Of a DNA stretch of 5,498 nucleotides, positions 1-5,492 are shown piece after piece. Position 1 is the stretch's first letter, and each line of letters opens with the position of its first letter. This DNA is from Hydrogenovibrio sp. UBA650. Its GTDB lineage: Bacteria; Pseudomonadota; Gammaproteobacteria; Thiomicrospirales; Thiomicrospiraceae. The stretch lies in contig DBOI01000029.1 in NCBI GenBank assembly GCA_002299245.1, forward strand, positions 24,818 to 30,315, in the 5' to 3' direction. A program made the position numbers and the translations under genes. A model generated the notes under the pieces. That model was not told the origin of the DNA, searched no databases, and worked only from the letters and a program-made list of their open reading frames with translations.

Positions 1-1
1 T

Positions 2-2029
2 GCTGAACCAGCTGTGGTTGCGCCAGCGCCAGCGAAAGAAGATCACTCTAAAGCAGCGAAAAAGGAACAGGATAAGAAACATCATAAAGGCCGCGATTCC
101 GATAAGAAATTCGAAGATGGCCCTAAGGGTAAAAAAGGCAAAGCTGCCAAGAAAACTCAAGGTAACTTTGACGATAACCGTCGCGGTGGCGGTAAAATGC
201 GCAGATCTAATCACAGACATGCTCAAAAACAGGCTGATAATGAGCACGCTTTCCAAAAGCCAACGGCACCTGTTATTAAAGAAGTTAAGATTCCAGAAAG
301 TATTACACTTTCCGAATTGTCTGAACAGATGGCAGTTAAGGCTGGTGAAGTTATCAAGTTTATGATGATGGAATTAGGCACCATGGCAACTATTAACCAA
401 ATTCTTGACCAAGAAACGGCTATGTTGATTGTTGAAGAGATGGGTCATAAAGCGGTTGCTTTCAGTGAAGTGACGATTGAAGATGAAGTTGTTAACCAGG
501 AATACGATGGTGAGACGGTTCACCGTTCACCGGTAGTAACGATTATGGGTCACGTTGACCACGGTAAAACTTCATTGCTTGACTATATTCGTGAAGCTAA
601 GGTAGCTTCTGGTGAGGCCGGTGGAATTACCCAGCATATCGGTGCTTACCATGTAGACACTGAAAAAGGTGGTGTTACCTTTATCGATACCCCGGGTCAC
701 GCTGCCTTTACAGCAATGCGTGCACGTGGTGCTGAAGTCACCGATGTGGTTGTTATTGTTGTCGCTGCGGATGATGGTGTGATGCCTCAGACTAAAGAAG
801 CGATTCAGCATGCTAAAGCATCTGGTGTTGGTATTGTGGTTGCCGTTAATAAAATGGATAAAGAGACTGCCAACCCGGATCGAGTAATGCAGGAAATGGT
901 CGCTGAAGAAGTGGTTCCTGAAGACTGGGGTGGCGATGTTCAGTTTGTACCGGTCTCAGCAAAAACTGGTCTGGGTATTGATGACTTGCTTGATGCGATC
1001 TCGCTTCAAGCTGAAATCCTTGAATTGGATGCGCCAATTGAAGGTCATGCCAAAGGGGTGGTAATTGAATCACGTCTTGATAAAGGTCGCGGACCTGTTG
1101 CAACCGTACTGGTTCAGTCAGGTACGCTTAAAAAAGGTGATATCGCACTGTGTGGAATGGAATATGGTCGTGTTCGTGCTCTGATCAATGATCACGGCGA
1201 AACCATTAGTCAAGCAGGGCCATCGACGCCAGTTGAAATCCTTGGTCTGTCTGCAGTACCTGTAGCGGGTGATGAAATGATTACGGTTGATAACGAGCGC
1301 AAAGCTCGTGAAGCCGCGACATTCCGTCAAGGTAAATACAAAGAACTTAAGATTGCGCGCCAGCAAAAGTCTAAGTTGGACAATATGTTCAATAAGATGG
1401 CTGAAGGCGATGTTCAGCACGTTAACATTATCTTGAAAGCTGACGTTCAAGGTTCGATTCAGGCGATTACTGATGCACTTGTTAAGCTTTCAACAGATGA
1501 AATCAAAGTAACTGTTGTTTCAAGTGGTGTGGGTGGTATCTCTGAAACAGATGTTAACCTTGCGCTGGCTTCTGACGCCTTGATCTTCGGTTTCAATGTG
1601 CGTGCTGATGCCGCTGCTAAGCGTATTATCGATAACGAAGCAATCGGTCTTAAGTACTACAGTGTTATCTATGAAATCGTTGATGAAGTTAAGCGTGCAA
1701 TCGAAGGTAAGATGGCGCCAGACTTTAAAGAAGAGATCGTTGGTATTGCCGATGTGCGTGATGTCTTTAAAGCACCGAAGATCGGCTTGATTGCAGGTTG
1801 TATGATCACAGAAGGTGTGGTTAAGCGTAATAATCCAATCCGTGTCCTGCGTGAAAACGTGGTTATCTACGAAGGTGTTCTTGAGTCGCTACGTCGCTTC
1901 AAAGATGATGTGATGGAAGTGCAGAAAGGCGTTGAGTGTGGGATCGGTGTTAAGGACTACAACGACGTTCAGGTCGGTGACCAGATTGAGTGTTATGAGC
2001 GTGTTGAGGTTAAGCGTACCTTAGATTAA
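2..2029 (+). CDS. infB: Translation initiation factor IF-2 (5'-truncated by window edge)
   Basis: GTPase that places initiator fMet-tRNA on the 30S subunit and promotes subunit joining in the cytoplasm. The frame is open from base 2, so the gene starts upstream; the GTG at 14 is an internal valine codon. About 675 residues are visible against roughly 850-900 for gammaproteobacterial IF-2, so around 200 N-terminal residues are missing. Counting that valine as 1: a Lys/Gly-rich linker (about 1-75), an IF2_N module (about 91-150), then the G domain with G1 GHVDHGKT (179-186), switch GITQHIG (204-210), G3 DTPGH (225-229), G4 NKMD (279-282) and G5 SAK (315-317). Domain II has the DKGRGPVATVLV segment (356-367), and the C-terminal fMet-tRNA-binding part contains GCMITEGVVKR and ESLRRFKDDV. 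The TAA stop is followed by two hairpins before rbfA. The IF2_N module has an extra residue at a run of three ATG codons. Identification is essentially certain. Confidence 0.98.
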   Translation, partial: AEPAVVAPAPAKEDHSKAAKKEQDKKHHKGRDSDKKFEDGPKGKKGKAAKKTQGNFDDNRRGGGKMRRSNHRHAQKQADNEHAFQKPTAPVIKEVKIPESITLSELSEQMAVKAGEVIKFMMMELGTMATINQILDQETAMLIVEEMGHKAVAFSEVTIEDEVVNQEYDGETVHRSPVVTIMGHVDHGKTSLLDYIREAKVASGEAGGITQHIGAYHVDTEKGGVTFIDTPGHAAFTAMRARGAEVTDVVVIVVAADDGVMPQTKEAIQHAKASGVGIVVAVNKMDKETANPDRVMQEMVAEEVVPEDWGGDVQFVPVSAKTGLGIDDLLDAISLQAEILELDAPIEGHAKGVVIESRLDKGRGPVATVLVQSGTLKKGDIALCGMEYGRVRALINDHGETISQAGPSTPVEILGLSAVPVAGDEMITVDNERKAREAATFRQGKYKELKIARQQKSKLDNMFNKMAEGDVQHVNIILKADVQGSIQAITDALVKLSTDEIKVTVVSSGVGGISETDVNLALASDALIFGFNVRADAAAKRIIDNEAIGLKYYSVIYEIVDEVKRAIEGKMAPDFKEEIVGIADVRDVFKAPKIGLIAGCMITEGVVKRNNPIRVLRENVVIYEGVLESLRRFKDDVMEVQKGVECGIGVKDYNDVQVGDQIECYERVEVKRTLD

Positions 2030-2043
2030 ACGCCTAAAATATG

Positions 2044-2062
2044 GCAGTGATAGCTTCACTGC
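2044..2062 (+). other. Small stem-loop in the infB 3' untranslated region
   Basis: A perfect 7-bp inverted repeat, GCAGTGA (2044-2050) and TCACTGC (2056-2062), closes a 5-base loop 14 bases after the infB stop. No T-tract follows, so it is not an intrinsic terminator by itself. It lies just upstream of the terminator-like hairpin at 2071-2107 and could protect the infB mRNA 3' end or serve as a processing site. That role is inference. Confidence 0.5.
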
Positions 2063-2070
2063 AGTATCTT

Positions 2071-2114
2071 AAAACCCCAAAATACAGAATTTTGTTTTTG
2101 GGGTTTTGTATTTT
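2071..2114 (+). terminator. Intrinsic terminator/attenuator between infB and rbfA
   Basis: A perfect 12-bp inverted repeat pairs AAAACCCCAAAA (2071-2082) with TTTTGGGGTTTT (2096-2107) around a 13-base loop. The CCCC/GGGG core is followed by the T-rich run TTTTGTATTTT (2104-2114), the classical intrinsic-terminator layout. infB and rbfA are normally co-transcribed, and I see no convincing rbfA promoter between here and 2154, so partial read-through (attenuation) is more likely than full termination. The symmetric A-tract and T-tract would let it act on either strand. Confidence 0.65.
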
Positions 2115-2153
2115 AAAATCAACGTATTATTTAAGAGAATAAATAACTGTTTT

Positions 2154-2516
2154 ATGAATAATTCAACCGTCAGCAGACCAACCAGGGTTGCTCAGGAAAT
2201 TAGAAAAACCATCGCTCAGCTCTTGGTTCAAGAAGTCAAGGATCCGCGTTTTGAGAAAGTTAGTATTACCGATTGTAAAATCAGTAAGGATTTGAGCATT
2301 GCCAATCTTAAATTTGCTCTGATGGGTCACAATGAAGCTGATCCAGAGGTTACTGAAACGCTAGCGGCCTTGCAAAAAGCCCAGGGTTTTTTCCGCACTG
2401 AAGTTGGTAAGCGTTTAAATCTGAGAATTGTGCCTCAGATTCGTTTTCACTATGACAATGTGCCTGAGCATGCTCAGCATATTGAAGAACTTATCAATAA
2501 AGCTTTGAACTCCTAA
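2154..2516 (+). CDS. rbfA: Ribosome-binding factor A
   Basis: Small KH-fold protein that binds the 30S subunit near the 5'-terminal helix of 16S rRNA, supports late 16S maturation and is needed for growth in the cold in E. coli. The 120 residues compare with about 130 in E. coli. Visible family features are the N-terminal RPTRVAQEIRKTIAQLL helix (8-24), VKDPRFEKVSITDCKISKDL (28-47), and LNLRIVPQIRFHYDN (88-102). The ATG at 2154 is chosen because family members begin a few residues before the RVAQ-I helix. The frame is open further upstream to a TTG at 2106, but that codon lies inside the terminator stem and adds an atypical hydrophobic leader. The ribosome-binding site is weak (AAGAGA near 2133-2138, rather far away). 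The stop shares one base with the truB start (TAATG), implying translational coupling. Confidence 0.95.
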   Translation: MNNSTVSRPTRVAQEIRKTIAQLLVQEVKDPRFEKVSITDCKISKDLSIANLKFALMGHNEADPEVTETLAALQKAQGFFRTEVGKRLNLRIVPQIRFHYDNVPEHAQHIEELINKALNS

Positions 2517-3448
2517 TGGGGCAAGAAGTTCAGCGAAAACAGCAGCAAAAAAAAAGACCGCCAAAAAGAGTGGTTAATGGCTTAGTACTACTTAATAAGC
2601 CGGTTGGCCTTACTTCAAATTCTGCGCTGCAAAAAGTCATTCGCCTGTTTAATGCCAAAAAAGGCGGTCATACAGGTGCATTGGATCCTTTTGCGACAGG
2701 GCTGCTTCCCATCTGTTTAGGTGAGGCCACCAAGATCTCAGGCCTGTTACTCGACTCTGATAAGCGCTATACCGCCACCTTAAAACTCGGTGAGCAGTCT
2801 GATACCGGTGATACCGAGGGTGAGATCATTAATACTAAGCCAATACCTGAGCTTTCTGAAGAGTTGATCAATTCCACTCTAGAAAAGTTTATTGGCGATA
2901 TTGAGCAGGTTCCACCAATGTATTCAGCCCTAAAGCATCAGGGTAAGCCTCTCTATTGGTACGCTCGTCAAGGTATTGAAATTGATAGGCCTGCCAGACC
3001 GATAAAGATTCTGAAATTGCAACTGATCTCTTTTGACGAGCAGCAAATAGTATTTGATGTTCACTGCACAAAGGGGACTTATGTTCGAACTCTCGGTGAA
3101 GATATTGCCAAATCTCTTGGTACTCTTGGGCACTTAACAGGGTTGCACCGTATTCAGACAGGCAGTCTTCATGGCGATGACATGCTCAGTCTAGAAGAGA
3201 TTGAGCAGCAACTTGATAGCTGTCTAAAACCTTTAGATATCGCTTTGCAACACCTACAGTGTTTTGATCTAACGGCTGAAGAGGCTGATCTGATCCGGCA
3301 TGGTGGTAAATTGCAATACCCGCAGCCTGAAACCGCGCTGGTTAGGTTCTATCTCGATAATCAATTTATTGCCGTGGGTGAGTGGCAAACAGAAAAGCAA
3401 CTCCTTAAGCCTAAACGTGTTTTCAACCTAGACGAAGAAACTAAGTGA
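2516..3448 (+). CDS. truB: tRNA pseudouridine(55) synthase
   Basis: Isomerises U55 in the T-psi-C loop of almost all elongator tRNAs to pseudouridine; it acts in the cytoplasm as a stand-alone enzyme. At 310 residues it matches E. coli TruB (314). After a basic N-terminal tail (QRKQQQKKRPPKR, 6-18) come the catalytic motif GHTGALDPFATG (51-62) with nucleophile Asp57, the KRYTATLKLG strand with Tyr85 (equivalent to E. coli Tyr76), VPPMYSALKHQGKPLYWYAR (132-151), and the CTKGTYVRTLGEDI motif (184-197). A C-terminal PUA-like segment (about 250-305) ends in KPKRVFNL. The ATG overlaps the rbfA stop by one base and has no clear Shine-Dalgarno, so translation is probably coupled to rbfA. Its TGA stop overlaps the next gene's GTG by four bases. 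All catalytic features are intact. Confidence 0.97.
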   Translation: MGQEVQRKQQQKKRPPKRVVNGLVLLNKPVGLTSNSALQKVIRLFNAKKGGHTGALDPFATGLLPICLGEATKISGLLLDSDKRYTATLKLGEQSDTGDTEGEIINTKPIPELSEELINSTLEKFIGDIEQVPPMYSALKHQGKPLYWYARQGIEIDRPARPIKILKLQLISFDEQQIVFDVHCTKGTYVRTLGEDIAKSLGTLGHLTGLHRIQTGSLHGDDMLSLEEIEQQLDSCLKPLDIALQHLQCFDLTAEEADLIRHGGKLQYPQPETALVRFYLDNQFIAVGEWQTEKQLLKPKRVFNLDEETK

Positions 3449-4290
3449 TTTTTAATAAAGCTGATGGCATTTTAGATCTACGTGATCGCCAATCTTATGA
3501 GATTGGTCACCTTAAGGGCTCAACCTGGTTGAGCTGGGAAATTCTTGCAGAAAGTTTCAATGCACTTCCAGCCGCTCCGGCCAGTCTGTTTTTAATTGGA
3601 TCTGATGATGAAATTGAAGCTGCTAGTATTTTATTGGATAGCAAAGGTTATCAGGTAAGCGGTTCGCTGATTATCCATTCAGCAGATGAGCTGCGTGAAT
3701 GGACAAATAGTTTTCCGCAACTGTTGGAAATCGGTAAGCAGTCTAAAACTTTATGGAAGCCTTCTCCAGTTGTAGCAGAGTTAGTTGAGTCTGTTAATTC
3801 AGGCGAAATTAAACTAGTAACTGAAAACAACAGGCCTGCTGTTTTAGACATAGGTTGTGGTGGCGGTCGTGATGCGATCTATCTTGCCAAGCAGCGCATG
3901 AATGTGATTGCCATTGACAATGAGAGTAGGGTGCTCAAACGATCTAAGGCTTTAGCTAAGATGTCCGGAGCCAATGTTAAATTCAAGTGCTGTGATATCA
4001 AAAAGGCCGATTGTTTACCTGAACAATCATTTGATCTAATTCTAATGGTTCGCTTCTTGAATCGAGATTGTTTTGACTATATTAAACAACGGCTTAATAG
4101 TGGCGGTTTGATCGTTGTTCAAACCTTTGTCTCTGGTGTTTCAGAGTTTGAGTCGCCAAAAAATCCTAACTTTATTCTTAATAAAGGAGAGTTAGCGGAA
4201 GTTTTTGCAGACTTTGATATTATTGTTGATAAAATCGATACATTGGCTGATGGCAGGCCTGTTAATTCATTTATTGCTAAAAAAATATAG
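3445..4290 (+). CDS. Degenerate rhodanese-like domain fused to a class I SAM-dependent methyltransferase
   Basis: A 281-residue two-domain protein of unknown substrate. Residues about 8-88 resemble a rhodanese domain: ILDLRDRQSYEIGHLKGSTWL (9-29) matches the DxR...E-x3-GHIxGA signature, and LLDSKGYQV plus a terminal ELREW fit the end of the fold. The active-site Cys loop is replaced by LIGSDDE (50-56). The first cysteine in the whole protein is Cys138, so sulfurtransfer by this domain is unlikely. Residues about 130-230 form a class I methyltransferase: motif I LDIGCGGGRD (134-143), acidic motif II residue Asp158 (IAID), CCDIKKADC (182-190), and FDLILMVRFLNR (196-207). The layout recalls TehB-like enzymes, without proof of tellurite activity. 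The GTG start overlaps the truB TGA (GTGA) and has only a weak purine-rich upstream site, so it is probably translated by coupling. This gene is not a usual member of the infB-truB-rpsO cluster. Confidence 0.85.
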   Translation: MIFNKADGILDLRDRQSYEIGHLKGSTWLSWEILAESFNALPAAPASLFLIGSDDEIEAASILLDSKGYQVSGSLIIHSADELREWTNSFPQLLEIGKQSKTLWKPSPVVAELVESVNSGEIKLVTENNRPAVLDIGCGGGRDAIYLAKQRMNVIAIDNESRVLKRSKALAKMSGANVKFKCCDIKKADCLPEQSFDLILMVRFLNRDCFDYIKQRLNSGGLIVVQTFVSGVSEFESPKNPNFILNKGELAEVFADFDIIVDKIDTLADGRPVNSFIAKKI

Positions 4291-4296
4291 AACTTT

Positions 4297-4303
4297 AGGA
4301 GGT
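4297..4303 (+). promoter_or_regulatory. Strong Shine-Dalgarno for the cNMP-domain gene
   Basis: AGGAGGT lies four bases before the ATG at 4308 and is the strongest ribosome-binding site in the window. It fixes the start at 4308 rather than the second in-frame ATG at 4317. It also suggests that this gene is translated independently and perhaps more heavily than the coupled genes ahead of it in the operon. Confidence 0.85.
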
Positions 4304-4307
4304 AGCG

Positions 4308-4799
4308 ATGATTTCAATGACACAAGATGAGTTGTACGATTTTTTTCAAAAGCACTTGATTTGTGAGTCGCTGACTAAGGAAGAAGTGGGTCGTTTAACG
4401 CACTATTTGAAAGATAAGAGTTATAAAAAAGGTGAGATCATTTCTGATATCGGAGAGATTGGCGATGCGCTTAGTTTTGTTATTAAGGGTAAGGTTCAAT
4501 TCACGCATCCTGAAGATATGGATATGACTTCTGTTGGTAAGCAAGGAGCAGGAAGCCTAATTGGTGAGATGTCATTTTTTGATCGTAAACCTCGTAACTT
4601 GAGAATGGAGGCCTGTGGAAAAGGCGCTAAAATGCTTGATCTGACCAGAGCAATGTATGACCGCTTAAAAGTCGAAGAACCTTATATTGCGGTAAACATC
4701 CTGGAAAATGCTATTGTCAGTCTGGACAACTTGGTCAGAAATATGGGTGATGACCTTTCGGCACTAGAGCACTATATAAGCGGTCCAGGCAAACACTAA
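4308..4799 (+). CDS. Stand-alone cyclic-nucleotide-binding-domain (Crp-like) protein
   Basis: A 163-residue protein consisting almost entirely of one cNMP-binding beta-roll. An N-terminal helix (LYDFFQKHLICESLTKEEV, 9-27) leads to KKGEIISDIGEIGDALSFVI (40-59), which carries the glycine/acidic turns of the family, then GKVQF. The phosphate-binding-cassette region is GEMSFFDRKPRNLR (86-99), where Glu87 and Arg96 sit where family members contact ribose and phosphate. The usual small residues and Ser/Thr after that Arg are replaced by Asn-Leu-Arg, so cAMP or cGMP binding is uncertain. A C-helix (about 126-156) follows and the protein ends without a helix-turn-helix, kinase or channel domain, so it is not a Crp/Fnr transcription factor. 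It could be a ligand-sensing partner protein, or bind no nucleotide at all. It lies 17 bases after the methyltransferase gene and ahead of a strong terminator-like hairpin, so it is probably the last gene of this operon. Confidence 0.85.
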   Translation: MISMTQDELYDFFQKHLICESLTKEEVGRLTHYLKDKSYKKGEIISDIGEIGDALSFVIKGKVQFTHPEDMDMTSVGKQGAGSLIGEMSFFDRKPRNLRMEACGKGAKMLDLTRAMYDRLKVEEPYIAVNILENAIVSLDNLVRNMGDDLSALEHYISGPGKH

Positions 4800-4823
4800 A
4801 ACCGTATCTATTTCATATCACCA

Positions 4824-4907
4824 CAAAAAACCGCTATTTCTGTGTTAAAAAATGGACATTTACTCTTTGTAAACTCACATTTTTTGCCTTGAGCTAGCGG
4901 TTTTTTG
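4824..4907 (+). terminator. Long nested hairpin, probable operon terminator
   Basis: A perfect 13-bp inverted repeat pairs CAAAAAACCGCTA (4824-4836) with TAGCGGTTTTTTG (4895-4907). The 58-base interior holds two further nested repeats: AAAAAATG (4847-4854) with CATTTTTT (4878-4885), and TTTAC (4859-4863) with GTAAA (4869-4873) around a 5-base loop. The outer GC-containing core with its six trailing T residues (4901-4906) has the form of an intrinsic terminator 25 bases after the cNMP-domain gene. The total length, 84 bases, is unusually long for a simple terminator, so a stable RNA 3' end or a small palindromic mobile repeat are alternatives. Confidence 0.7.
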
Positions 4908-4937
4908 CAGCAATCTAAAATGATAGGTACAAGCTTG

Positions 4938-4956
4938 AACACTATTTATTAGTGTT
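4938..4956 (+). other. Small stem-loop in the gap before rpsO
   Basis: A perfect 7-bp inverted repeat, AACACTA (4938-4944) and TAGTGTT (4950-4956), encloses a 5-base loop, with a short T run (4955-4958) then CC. It could be a weak second terminator behind the larger hairpin. The A+T-rich stem makes it marginal. Confidence 0.35.
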
Positions 4957-5004
4957 TTCCTTAAATATCAATATCAGTAGATTCCCTTTAGTTTTCTTAT
5001 TAAC

Positions 5005-5031
5005 TACTTGTATTTTCAATAGAAACAAGTA
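5005..5031. repeat. Inverted repeat overlapping the rpsO promoter region
   Basis: TACTTGT (5005-5011) and ACAAGTA (5025-5031) form perfect 7-base arms separated by 13 bases. The left arm covers the candidate -35 and the right arm abuts the candidate -10. It could be an operator for a dimeric regulator. In an A+T-rich intergenic region a dyad of this size may also be chance. Confidence 0.4.
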
Positions 5032-5035
5032 AAAT
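5008..5035 (+). promoter_or_regulatory. Candidate sigma-70 promoter for rpsO
   Basis: A -10-like TAAAAT (5030-5035, five of six consensus bases) lies 16 bases after a weak -35-like TTGTAT (5008-5013). The -10 is followed at once by GCGCGC (5036-5041), a GC-rich discriminator typical of stringently controlled (ppGpp/DksA) ribosomal promoters. Transcription would begin near 5042, giving a leader of about 65 bases. The weak -35 keeps this tentative. Confidence 0.45.
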
Positions 5036-5054
5036 GCGCGCATCTGTATCTATC

Positions 5055-5104
5055 ATCGGTCGTGGGTATGGGTTTTTAGAATGACCGATCCTATTGGAGA
5101 AAAC
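5055..5104 (+). promoter_or_regulatory. Structured rpsO leader, candidate S15 autoregulatory site
   Basis: ATCGGTC (5055-5061) pairs perfectly with GACCGAT (5083-5089), and a G-U pair (5062/5082) plus a U-A pair (5063/5081) extend the stem to 9 bp around a 17-base loop. Loop bases GTTTTT (5072-5077) can pair with GAAAAC (5099-5104, one G-U) across a 9-base connector, forming an H-type pseudoknot that covers the end of the GGAG Shine-Dalgarno (5096-5099). The adjacent C-G and G-U pairs in the stem resemble the GU/GC feature S15 recognises in 16S rRNA. E. coli rpsO is autoregulated through a leader pseudoknot at its ribosome-binding site, and this looks like the counterpart. The fold was drawn by hand. 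Confidence 0.6.
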
Positions 5105-5107
5105 ACA

Positions 5108-5374
5108 ATGTTTGATGCTGAAGCTAAAGCAAAAATCGTTGCTGAGTACGCAACAAAAGAAGGTGATACTGGTTCACCTGAAGTTCAAGTAGCTCTACTG
5201 ACTGGTCGCATTAGCCACCTTACTGAGCACTTCAAAACTCACAAGCAAGATAACCACTCTCGTACAGGTCTACTTCGTTTAGTAAGCCGTCGTCGTAAGT
5301 TGCTAGACTACTTACACAAGAAAGATGGTCAAAGATATCTTGATCTAATTAAGCGTCTTGGTCTACGTAAGTAA
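5108..5374 (+). CDS. rpsO: 30S ribosomal protein S15
   Basis: Primary binding protein of the 16S rRNA central domain that nucleates platform assembly and later contributes to an intersubunit bridge. At 88 residues it matches the family (89 in E. coli with Met). It aligns along its whole length: AKIVAEY at the N-terminus, TGSPEVQVALLTGRI (21-35), the HKQDNHSRTGLLRLVSRRR stretch (45-63), KLLDYL (64-69) and the terminal IKRLGLRK. The RNA-contacting positions Thr21, His41, Asp48 and Ser51 are present. The ATG at 5108 is preferred over the in-frame ATG at 5081 because it restores family length and has GGAG (5096-5099) eight bases upstream; the earlier ATG lies in the leader stem. The gene has its own candidate promoter and leader, so it is probably at least partly transcribed separately from the truB operon. 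pnp, its usual downstream neighbour, does not start within the remaining 124 bases. Confidence 0.98.
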   Translation: MFDAEAKAKIVAEYATKEGDTGSPEVQVALLTGRISHLTEHFKTHKQDNHSRTGLLRLVSRRRKLLDYLHKKDGQRYLDLIKRLGLRK

Positions 5375-5386
5375 TCAATCCTGAAA

Positions 5387-5409
5387 AAGAGTCTTTTGTC
5401 CAGACTCTT
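5387..5409 (+). terminator. Hairpin after rpsO, possible terminator or repeat arm
   Basis: AAGAGTC (5387-5393) and GACTCTT (5403-5409) form a perfect 7-bp stem with a 9-base loop, 12 bases after the rpsO stop. The position fits the rpsO-pnp intergenic terminator known in E. coli, but the stem is followed by CGTTGCG rather than a T-tract. It may instead be the left end of the palindromic element that follows. Confidence 0.4.
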
Positions 5410-5413
5410 CGTT

Positions 5414-5473
5414 GCGCTGCGACTTCCGTTGCTCAGGTATTAAATATACTTTCTGCTACGGATTCTCGCACGC
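5414..5473. repeat. Imperfect palindromic (REP/MITE-like) element downstream of rpsO
   Basis: The left arm (5414-5440) is strongly similar to the reverse complement of the right arm (5446-5473) around the 5-base centre TAAAT. Paired blocks are 5414-5416/5471-5473, 5418-5422/5466-5470, 5425-5429/5458-5462, 5431-5432/5455-5456 and 5436-5440/5446-5450, with small bulges and mismatches between. There is no convincing coding frame. The shape and its place just after a gene suggest a dispersed extragenic palindromic repeat; only one copy is visible here. Confidence 0.55.
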
Positions 5474-5476
5474 CTT

Positions 5477-5492
5477 GATTTTGAACAAAATC
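5477..5492. repeat. Near-perfect 16-base palindrome
   Basis: GATTTTG (5477-5483) and CAAAATC (5486-5492) are exact inverted copies separated by AA. It directly follows the imperfect palindrome and probably belongs to the same composite element, although it could also be a protein-binding site in the region upstream of the next gene. Confidence 0.45.

Noticed and set aside
18..365. Overlapping open frame inside the lysine-rich part of infB
   Set aside because: It is an out-of-frame shadow with low-complexity Lys/Arg/Leu composition and no ribosome-binding site. The infB frame fully explains the region.
572..1450. Minus-strand open frames within infB
   Set aside because: They are short antisense shadows of a highly conserved gene, without recognisable domains or start signals.
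2098..2130. Possible rbfA promoter using TATTAT at 2125-2130
   Set aside because: The -10-like box has no -35 partner at 16-18 bases; the corresponding position lies inside the terminator stem. A+T-rich sequence gives such boxes by chance.
2106..2153. Upstream extension of rbfA from a TTG start at 2106
   Set aside because: The TTG lies inside the terminator stem and has no ribosome-binding site. The extra 16 residues do not match RbfA N-termini. The ATG at 2154 gives a normal family length.
2889..3851. Minus-strand open frames within truB and the methyltransferase gene
   Set aside because: They have no homology that I recognise, no ribosome-binding sites, and overlap clearly functional plus-strand genes.
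5068..5094. Pseudoknot pairing of 5068-5072 with 5090-5094 in the rpsO leader
   Set aside because: The bases are complementary, but there is no connector between the 9-bp stem and the second helix, so the full fold is sterically unlikely. The pairing of 5072-5077 with 5099-5104 was preferred.
5081..5107. Earlier ATG for rpsO at 5081
   Set aside because: It lies in the 3' strand of the leader stem and lacks a good Shine-Dalgarno. It adds nine residues absent from S15, whereas the ATG at 5108 has GGAG at ideal spacing and family length.
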